DNA from: Bacteroidales bacterium
Lineage (GTDB): Bacteria > Bacteroidota > Bacteroidia > Bacteroidales > UBA932
Direction of reading: 5' to 3'
Length of the DNA stretch: 64,000 nt
Assembly: GCA_023667095.1 (NCBI GenBank)
Contig: JAMPAT010000018.1
Span: forward strand, 1 to 64,000
Below the pieces are notes generated by a model. The model was not told where the DNA came from and did not search any database. It saw only the letters and a program-made list of their open reading frames with translations. The position numbers and the translations under genes are program-made. This document shows, piece after piece, positions 57,441 to 64,000 of the stretch (position 1 is the first letter of the stretch; each line of letters begins with the position of its first letter).

Positions 57441-59261
57441 ATGAATGCATTGGACCTATTTGACAACGATGACTTTATTGAAAAGATTGAGATATTGATG
57501 AACGGCTATGAATCTTCAGAGGTCGAGTTCAAGTCTGCAAAAGGAGGTTTTCCAGGAAGTCTATGGGAAACCTATTCTGCATTTGCAAACACTCAAGGTG
57601 GTGTTATTGTACTTGGGGTCAAAGAGAAAAACGGGCAATTCATTCTCGATGGCATTACTTTGGAGCAGGCTCGTAAATATAAGAAAGAGTTTTGGGATAA
57701 CGTGAACAACAAAACTCATTGCAGCGCAAATGTCTTGAGGGACAGGGATGTGCAGGACGGTGAGTACAAAGGTTGCCATCTTTTGGTGTTCAACGTCCCG
57801 AAAGCTCCACGTGATAAAATTCCTGTATATCTGCATAATAATCCGGATAACACTTTCAAACGTAATCATGAGGGAGATTATAGATGTGATGCTGGGGAAA
57901 TACGCCGTATGTTTGCAGATGCAGATATTGCTGAAAATCCTCGGGATTACAAGATTTTGCCAGGGTTTACAATAGAATGTGATGTTGATAAGGCAACGTT
58001 GGCTCAGTATCGCCGTCTTGTTGCAACAAAAAGTCCTGATCATCCATGGCTATTGCTTGATGACAAGAACTTTCTTATAAAGTTGAATGGATATAGGGTT
58101 GACAGGAGGGAACATATAGAGGGACTGACACTTGCCGGCCTGCTGATGTTTGGCAAGACAGAAAGTATTACGGATGCCTATGGTTGCCCTCAATATTTCC
58201 CAGACTATCGCGAATATTTTGGCGCTGGTCAGAATGACAGATGGACGGACCGCATATGTCCGGACGGCACATGGGAGGCAAATTTATTCCAATTCTATTA
58301 TAGGGTCTATCCAAAATTGGCATCCGCCTTGCCGAAACCATTTGCTTTGAAAGATGGCATAAGGGAGGATGAAACACCGGTTCACATAGCCTTGCGGGAA
58401 GCATTTATCAATGCCTTGGTACATTGTGACTATTCTGTGGATTCTAACATTACGATTGAGTTGCATAAGGAATGCTATATATTTTCCAATCCGGGTTCAT
58501 TGCTTCTCTCCCTGGCAAAATATTATCAAGGCGGCAACAGTGTATGCCGTAATAAGGCATTGCAGAATATGTTTATGCTGATTGGATCTGCCGAGAAGGC
58601 AGGCAGCGGTGCAGACAAGATTATACAGGGATGGAAAAGAGCAAACTATAGTAATCCACGCATTGAGGAAATTACTCATCCAGATAAGGTTGTATTGTCA
58701 TTGCCACTTGTAAGTTTGTTGTCAGAAGATGTAACCTCATATCTTAAATCCCTATTTGGAAAGCAAATTACTTCTATTGAGCATGATAAGTTGATGATAC
58801 TTGCAACTTGCTGTAGCGAAGGGGAGGTTACCAATTATCGTATGCAGCTTATTTTAAATAAACATAGTGCGGATATCACAAAAGTACTTAAAGAAATGTG
58901 TAGCAGCTTGTATCTCATTCCGGCAGGAACTGGCCGTGGAACCCGCTATAGGATAAATGAACAGTTTCGTAATAGTGCAAGTAATAGTGCAAGTAATAGT
59001 GCAAGTAATAGTGCAAGTAAGCAAGGAGCAAGGACACGTTTAAATAACAATGAATTGCAGCAGTTGATAATGGATTATTGCTGTGAATATCATGCACTTG
59101 ATGAAATAGCAAATGCTGTGCATAAAAGCTTGTACCATCTGAAAAATAATGTTATACCCAAAATGGTAGCAGAAGGGTTGCTGGTACGGGAATTTGAAGC
59201 ACCTAAACATCCGAATCAGCGTTATCTGGCGAATTCATCATTGAAAGACAAGGAAAAATAG
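57441..59261 (+). CDS. AlbA-domain/ATPase/winged-helix putative transcriptional regulator
   Basis: 606 residues. Order: AlbA_2 DNA-binding domain (about 12-145; ESSEVEFKSAKGGFPGSLW, FANTQGGVIVLGVKEKNG), a central part, a RecG-type HATPase_c_4 domain (about 355-440; HIALREAFINALVHCDY, GSAEKAGSGADKI), then winged-helix segments. Near the C-terminus four NSAS repeats (511-526) link to a final helix-turn-helix. Such proteins occur widely in Bacteroidetes as accessory regulators, often in variable regions; their ligands are unknown. It has its own promoter-palindrome and only 21 bases to the GH36 gene, so GH36 may be read from its transcript. A broken relative lies at the left edge of the window. 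It seems unrelated to mannan use by sequence, but its insertion could alter control of GH36. Confidence 0.88.
   Translation: MNALDLFDNDDFIEKIEILMNGYESSEVEFKSAKGGFPGSLWETYSAFANTQGGVIVLGVKEKNGQFILDGITLEQARKYKKEFWDNVNNKTHCSANVLRDRDVQDGEYKGCHLLVFNVPKAPRDKIPVYLHNNPDNTFKRNHEGDYRCDAGEIRRMFADADIAENPRDYKILPGFTIECDVDKATLAQYRRLVATKSPDHPWLLLDDKNFLIKLNGYRVDRREHIEGLTLAGLLMFGKTESITDAYGCPQYFPDYREYFGAGQNDRWTDRICPDGTWEANLFQFYYRVYPKLASALPKPFALKDGIREDETPVHIALREAFINALVHCDYSVDSNITIELHKECYIFSNPGSLLLSLAKYYQGGNSVCRNKALQNMFMLIGSAEKAGSGADKIIQGWKRANYSNPRIEEITHPDKVVLSLPLVSLLSEDVTSYLKSLFGKQITSIEHDKLMILATCCSEGEVTNYRMQLILNKHSADITKVLKEMCSSLYLIPAGTGRGTRYRINEQFRNSASNSASNSASNSASKQGARTRLNNNELQQLIMDYCCEYHALDEIANAVHKSLYHLKNNVIPKMVAEGLLVREFEAPKHPNQRYLANSSLKDKEK
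58971..59018 (+). repeat. Four tandem copies of a 12-base unit
   Basis: AATAGTGCAAGT repeated exactly four times, encoding (NSAS)4. The unit is a multiple of three, so changes in copy number keep the frame and would only lengthen or shorten the linker before the last DNA-binding domain. Confidence 0.95.
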
Positions 59262-59282
59262 ACCACTTAAATTATTAAAAGA

Positions 59283-61481
59283 ATGCACAAAAAACTTTTG
59301 GTAACGGCATTGGCACTTTTTGCCGGCATCACCATGACAGCCCAGCTGAGGGTGACAACCCCATCAACGGAACTTCTCCTTGATGCCACAGAGGGACAGA
59401 CCCTTAAAGTACTTTATTTCGGAGCATCACTCACACCGTCAGACCTTGAATCAGTGCGTCAGGCCGGCTTCAATGGTCATAACGCATATCCTGCATACGG
59501 CCTGAACTGCCCGGCAGAGGCCGCATTTGCCGCAACATATCCGGACGGAAACATGTCCACAGACCTTAGGGTCGTTTCCTGCTCCCAGAAGACAGAAAAC
59601 GGCAGCCATCTTACTGAGGTACTTCTGAAAGACACAGTATATCCGCTTGCAGTGAAACTCTATTGGCGCGCATACCAGGACGTTGACATGATAGAGACAT
59701 GGACAGAGATTGAGAACCAGGGTAAAAAGCCTGTGACCCTGACACGTTTCGATTCAGGATTCCTTCCTGTCAGGCGTGGTGAAGTCTGGCTCAGCCATCT
59801 TTCCGGAACCTGGGCAAATGAAGGCCAGCTTGTACAGGAACCGCTTCTCCCTGGAGTGAAAATGATAAAGAACAAGGACGGCGTGCGTAATTCGCATACG
59901 GCACATGCAGAGGTCATGTTCTCGCTTGACGGCAAGCCTCAGGAAAATTCCGGACGTGTAATCGGTGCTGCCCTCTGCTACAGCGGAAACTATGAACTCC
60001 GTATCGACACAGATGACACTGACTGGCATTCATTCTTTGCCGGCATCAACCCGGACAACTCTTCTTACATGCTCTCTCCAAAGGAAGTGTTCAGGACTCC
60101 GGAACTTGCGCTGACATACTCCGATGAAGGATTGAGCGGGACAAGCCGCAATTTCCATAAATGGGCACGCAACTACAAGATTGCCCATGGCAATACCCTC
60201 CGCAAGATTCTGCTGAACAGCTGGGAGGGTGTATATTTCGATATAAATGAACCAGGAATGGACCAGATGATGGCGGACATAGCCTCAATGGGAGGTGAAC
60301 TTTTCGTCATGGACGACGGGTGGTTCGGTGTGAAATATCCGCGCCATACCGACAACTGTGCCCTCGGTGACTGGCAGGTGGACCGGGAAAAGCTTCCGAA
60401 TGGGGTGCAGGGACTTGTGGAATGCGCCAAGAAACATGGAATCAAGTTCGGTATATGGATTGAACCGGAGATGACCAATACTGTGAGCGAACTCTATGAG
60501 AAACACCCTGACTGGATTATCAAGGCACCACAGAGGGACGCAGTGACAGGACGTGGCGGTACCCAGCTTGTCCTTGACCTCGGAAACCCTGCTGTCCAGG
60601 AATATGTGTTCAAGATTGTGGATGACTTGATGACAGAGAATCCTGAGATAGACTATATCAAATGGGATGCGAACATGTCCATACAGAACCATGGTTCCCA
60701 ATATCTTCCGAAAGACAGGCAGAGCCATCTCTATATTGAGTATCACCGTGGCTTCGCAGCGGTCTGTGACCGTATAAGGGCCAAATATCCGGACCTCACA
60801 ATACAGGCTTGCGCAAGCGGCGGTGGACGTGCCAACTACGGTGTGCTTCCATGGTTTGATGAATTCTGGGTGAGCGACAACACAGATGCACTGCAGAGGG
60901 TGTATATGCAGTGGGGAACATCCTATTTCTTCCCTGCAATAGCAATGGCATCGCACATAAGTGCTGCACCTAACCATCAGACATTCCGCACGATACCAAT
61001 CAAGTACAGAATTGACGTGGCTATGAGTGGACGTCTCGGAATGGAGATCCAGCCAAAGAACATGACCCCGGAGGAAATCGCCCTGTGCCGCAATGCAATA
61101 GATGAGTACAAGATGATCCGTCCTGTAGTGCAGCTTGGTGACATCTACCGACTTGTCTCCCCATACGAAGGCCTTGACATGGCTTCCATGATGTATTGCT
61201 CTGAGGACAAGTCCAAGGCAGTGTTCTACTGGTGGAAACTGGAGACATTCTGCGACCAGCATTTCCCTAAGGCAAGGATGGCCGGACTTAATCCGTCGAA
61301 ACTATATAAGATTCATGAACTCAACCGTATAGACAACATCCCTCTTCCATACGAGGGCAAAGTCTTCAGCGGCAGGTTCCTTATGGAGAACGGCCTTGAA
61401 ATCCCATACCGCCACAATGTGGACTACCATAAGCAGAACGACTGGGCCAGCCGTGTGCTCTACCTTGAGGCGCAGGAGTAA
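59283..61481 (+). CDS. GH36 alpha-galactosidase
   Basis: 732 residues, full length for bacterial GH36. The signal peptide ends near TMTAQ (about 20) without a lipobox, so it is probably periplasmic. N-terminal beta-supersandwich, then the barrel with LNSWEGVYFDINE, MDDGWFGVKYPRHTDN and GIWIEPEMTN. The nucleophile is D462 in YIKWDANM and the acid/base is D532 in WVSDNTDAL. CASGGGRANYG (about 516) lies between them. It should remove alpha-1,6-galactose side chains from galacto(gluco)mannan oligosaccharides before the backbone is processed. The gene starts 21 bases after the winged-helix ATPase gene. Confidence 0.94.
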   Translation: MHKKLLVTALALFAGITMTAQLRVTTPSTELLLDATEGQTLKVLYFGASLTPSDLESVRQAGFNGHNAYPAYGLNCPAEAAFAATYPDGNMSTDLRVVSCSQKTENGSHLTEVLLKDTVYPLAVKLYWRAYQDVDMIETWTEIENQGKKPVTLTRFDSGFLPVRRGEVWLSHLSGTWANEGQLVQEPLLPGVKMIKNKDGVRNSHTAHAEVMFSLDGKPQENSGRVIGAALCYSGNYELRIDTDDTDWHSFFAGINPDNSSYMLSPKEVFRTPELALTYSDEGLSGTSRNFHKWARNYKIAHGNTLRKILLNSWEGVYFDINEPGMDQMMADIASMGGELFVMDDGWFGVKYPRHTDNCALGDWQVDREKLPNGVQGLVECAKKHGIKFGIWIEPEMTNTVSELYEKHPDWIIKAPQRDAVTGRGGTQLVLDLGNPAVQEYVFKIVDDLMTENPEIDYIKWDANMSIQNHGSQYLPKDRQSHLYIEYHRGFAAVCDRIRAKYPDLTIQACASGGGRANYGVLPWFDEFWVSDNTDALQRVYMQWGTSYFFPAIAMASHISAAPNHQTFRTIPIKYRIDVAMSGRLGMEIQPKNMTPEEIALCRNAIDEYKMIRPVVQLGDIYRLVSPYEGLDMASMMYCSEDKSKAVFYWWKLETFCDQHFPKARMAGLNPSKLYKIHELNRIDNIPLPYEGKVFSGRFLMENGLEIPYRHNVDYHKQNDWASRVLYLEAQE

Positions 61482-61528
61482 TGCTATGGACATTTTTCGG
61501 CATACCTGGCACACTTTAACAACGTTTA

Positions 61529-64000
61529 ATGGAGAAAATGGAACTACATAGGAGAATAGCAATGCTCTGTGTGCTCGCCGCGTTGGCTGGATGCGGACGG
61601 AATGACGGAGCCAGGGAAAGGATTGACCTGGCAGGGGAATGGAATACGGAATATGGAATCTGCCGTCTTCCAGGAACGACTGACGAGAGCCATATCGGTG
61701 AATATGGCCTTGATACTGCTGTGACAGGCCGTCTCGGGAGGCTCTATACATTCGAAGATGCAATTGTCTACAGGAAAAGCATCAAGATACCACGCTCTTT
61801 CTCAGGGAAGACACTCCGCCTTATGATGGAGCGGACAAAGCCAAGCACACTTTGGGTGGACGGCGACAGCATTGGCTCTTTCGGGCATCTCTATGCACCG
61901 CATGTCTATATTCTGCCTTCTCTGGAGCCTGGCTGGCATGAGATCGCCATACGTGTCGACAACTCCGGGACAGCCGTACCTCAGGAAATCCATTCCTCAC
62001 ATGCCTGGAGCGAATCTACCCAGACCAACTGGAACGGAGTATTGGGCAATTTCTGTATAGAGGCATCTGAGCCGGTATATATTGAAAAGGTAACGACATG
62101 GCCATCTGCTGCGCGTAAGGAAGTCGAGGTCAGGGTCACAGTCAATTCGGACAGGGATGTCGCAGAGGCTTCCATTGCTCTTTCTGCCAGTCCGTTCAAC
62201 ACCGGATGTGGAAAATCCTGTTACTCTCACTCATGCAAAGAGGAAAAATTCGACATAAATCTGTCAAAGGGCATGAATGAATTCTCATTTAAATTGCCCC
62301 TTGGAGACAATGCATTGCTGTGGAGTGAGTTTCATCCTGCATTATATCGGCTTGTAGCAGTGCTGGACGCTGACGGAGCGCATGATTCGGTGAATACTGA
62401 ATTTGGCCTTAGGGACTTTTCAACAGACGGGACGCAGTTTACCCTGAACGATTTAAAGACATTCCTGCGCGGAAAGCATGATGCCTGTGTGTTCCCTCTG
62501 ACGGGATATGCACCGATGGATGTTGGTTCATGGCGCAAGGTATTTGCAACGGCTAAGGAATATGGAATCAACCATTACAGATGCCATTCGTGGACACCTC
62601 CTGCTGCTGCTTTTCAGGCTGCCGACATTGAAGGAATCTACATCCAGCCGGAACTTCCGCTCTGGGGCGCGATAGAAAGGGGGAATGATGAACTGAACGG
62701 ATTTCTGATGAACGAGGCAAGGATGCTTCTGGAGGAGTTCGGCAACCATCCGTCTTTCATGATGTTCGGCCTTGGAAATGAGCTGCACGGGGATGTGACG
62801 CTGATGAGGGAATGGATTGATTCGCTCCGTAGAGACGACCCGCGTCATCTGTATTGCTTCGGTTCAAACAACAATCTCGGATGGCTTGGCCCGCAGGACG
62901 GGGAGGACTTTTTTGTAACATGCCGTGTCGGATGGGGAGAAGGCTACAGTTCGCATGTCCGTACTTCATTCGGCTTTGTCGATGCTGACAAAGGAGGAAT
63001 CCTTAACAATACACGTCCTTCTACATCAGAGGATTACAGCGTTGCAATCTCGAAGTCATCCATCCCGGTAGTAGGTCACGAAACCTGCCAGTTCCAGGTA
63101 TATCCGGACTATTCGCAGATAGGGAAATATACAGGTGTGCTTTATCCGTATAACCTTGAGATATTCCGCGACCGCCTTGAAGAGAATGGCCTCTCAGACC
63201 AGGCGGAGAAATTTGCGGATGCTACCGGGAAATTTTCTGTGGAATGCTATAAGGCAGATATGGAATACGCATTCAGGACTCCTGGATTCGGCGGTTTCCA
63301 GATGCTTGATTTGCAGGACTATCCGGGACAAGGCTCCGCATTGGTGGGGATACTTGATGCTTTCATGGATTCTAAAGGTGCAGTAGAGCCGGAGGTGTTC
63401 CGGGGATTCTGTGCGCCTGTTGTGCCGATGGCTAAGTTCAGGGACTATTGCTGGAGCCTGTCTGACACATTGGAGTTTGAGATTGTAGTTTCCAATTATC
63501 TGGAGAAAGACCTGGATGCTGTTGTATCATGGAGGCTTTGTGCTGCTGGGTGTCCGGATTCAGAAAAAGGCCGCTGTAATGCTGACTCATGCCATGGCTC
63601 CGGATGTAGCGGAGATGTGGTGCCAGGATATGGACCAGGAGCTTGTGCAGGTGCTTTGGAGGCGGGTGTTTCAGGAGCATTTCATGTGACAATTGCTCAG
63701 GGTGATGTTGGTGCGGCAGGCCATGTGGCAGTTCCGTTGAACCGTCTCGGCCTGGATGCCGCCTCAAAGCTTTCTCTTGTCCTGACAGTTGAGGATAGAA
63801 ACAACAGATATGGCATCTGGAGCAACTCCTATAGCCTTTGGGCATATCCTGACTATGAAATCAGCCTGCCCAAAGCAAAAGCCAATGGAAAATCATGCAA
63901 GACAGCCTCTGGATGTATATCGGTCAAGAAGCCTGTAGACAAGGATTCCGGTAATTCTTTTGTTATCATACCTTTGGAAGGATTCTTAGGGAAAAGCAAA
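61529..64000 (+). CDS. GH2-like glycoside hydrolase, lipoprotein, truncated by window end
   Basis: 824 codons are visible with no stop. Lipobox ALAGC gives a lipidated cysteine at about 22. A GH2 sugar-binding domain spans about 30-190 (IDLAGEWNTEYG), followed by an immunoglobulin-like domain and the barrel. The probable acid/base is E418 in GLGNELHG and the nucleophile is E518 in VVGHETCQ, with FQVYPDYSQIGKYTG after it. Two cysteine clusters are unusual: CGKSCYSHSC (about 228-237) and a Gly-rich segment with six cysteines between residues 671 and about 705. The group is one of the less characterised GH2 branches, so beta-mannosidase, galactosidase or another activity is open. It starts 48 bases after GH36 and probably belongs to the same operon. 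Confidence 0.8.
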   Translation, partial: MEKMELHRRIAMLCVLAALAGCGRNDGARERIDLAGEWNTEYGICRLPGTTDESHIGEYGLDTAVTGRLGRLYTFEDAIVYRKSIKIPRSFSGKTLRLMMERTKPSTLWVDGDSIGSFGHLYAPHVYILPSLEPGWHEIAIRVDNSGTAVPQEIHSSHAWSESTQTNWNGVLGNFCIEASEPVYIEKVTTWPSAARKEVEVRVTVNSDRDVAEASIALSASPFNTGCGKSCYSHSCKEEKFDINLSKGMNEFSFKLPLGDNALLWSEFHPALYRLVAVLDADGAHDSVNTEFGLRDFSTDGTQFTLNDLKTFLRGKHDACVFPLTGYAPMDVGSWRKVFATAKEYGINHYRCHSWTPPAAAFQAADIEGIYIQPELPLWGAIERGNDELNGFLMNEARMLLEEFGNHPSFMMFGLGNELHGDVTLMREWIDSLRRDDPRHLYCFGSNNNLGWLGPQDGEDFFVTCRVGWGEGYSSHVRTSFGFVDADKGGILNNTRPSTSEDYSVAISKSSIPVVGHETCQFQVYPDYSQIGKYTGVLYPYNLEIFRDRLEENGLSDQAEKFADATGKFSVECYKADMEYAFRTPGFGGFQMLDLQDYPGQGSALVGILDAFMDSKGAVEPEVFRGFCAPVVPMAKFRDYCWSLSDTLEFEIVVSNYLEKDLDAVVSWRLCAAGCPDSEKGRCNADSCHGSGCSGDVVPGYGPGACAGALEAGVSGAFHVTIAQGDVGAAGHVAVPLNRLGLDAASKLSLVLTVEDRNNRYGIWSNSYSLWAYPDYEISLPKAKANGKSCKTASGCISVKKPVDKDSGNSFVIIPLEGFLGKSK

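Noticed and set aside
60285..61262. 325-codon minus-strand open frame inside GH36
   Set aside because: Antisense shadow of a full-length GH36; no start signal or family.

Overview
The window comes from the chromosome of a gut- or rumen-type member of the Bacteroidota, most likely Bacteroidales. The support is three SusC/SusD pairs, a hybrid two-component regulator with a Reg_prop propeller, many SPII lipoproteins, TAnnTTTG-type -7 boxes and an NVEALA-family peptide gene. Genus cannot be settled from sequence alone. No tRNA, rRNA, insertion sequence or CRISPR array was seen.

Layout. (A) 1-700: remnant of an AlbA/ATPase/winged-helix protein. (B) 721-14988: a first polysaccharide utilisation locus (PUL): GH127-type enzyme, a small glycan-binding-like lipoprotein, an HTCS regulator split by a frameshift in a G9 tract, SusC, SusD, and two tandem five-bladed-propeller lipoproteins of uncertain glycosidase family. 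Its substrate is unknown; GH127 suggests an arabinose-containing plant glycan. (C) 15.1-21 kb: two near-identical-core hairpins, a D-2-hydroxyacid dehydrogenase, a 6-bladed propeller lipoprotein with an NVEALA peptide, a LytS/LytTR pair and a coiled-coil lipoprotein. (D) 21.1-29.8 kb: a second SusC/SusD pair and a large GH2 beta-galactosidase with a lectin-like N-terminus. (E) 30.3-64 kb: a large beta-mannan/glucomannan locus. It encodes an acetylesterase, an AGE-family epimerase, an AraC regulator, a GH5_7-CE7 fusion, SusC/SusD, two surface glycan-binding lipoproteins, two GH26, a GH94, GH5_4 and GH5_2 endoglucanases, a GH130, a GPH sugar symporter, a GH36 alpha-galactosidase and a GH2-like enzyme that runs off the right edge. 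A LOG-family gene and an AlbA-type ATPase gene sit inside it.

How region E should work (inference from families). Surface lipoproteins bind acetylated (galacto)glucomannan. GH5_7, GH26 and the GH5 endoglucanases cut it, the CE7 and SASA esterases remove acetyl groups, and SusC/SusD import the oligosaccharides. GH36 removes galactose. The symporter carries disaccharides into the cytoplasm. There the epimerase converts mannobiose to mannosyl-glucose, GH130 phosphorolyses that, and GH94 phosphorolyses cellobiose, so both backbone disaccharides can be cleaved with phosphate.

Most unusual points: a possible three-way-junction RNA before the symporter gene (53698-53790), the G9 frameshift in the HTCS, the GH5_7-CE7 fusion with its own in-frame G8 tract, the tandem unclassified propeller enzymes, a perfect palindrome on the promoter of the ATPase gene, and a cysteine-rich insertion in the terminal GH2-like enzyme.
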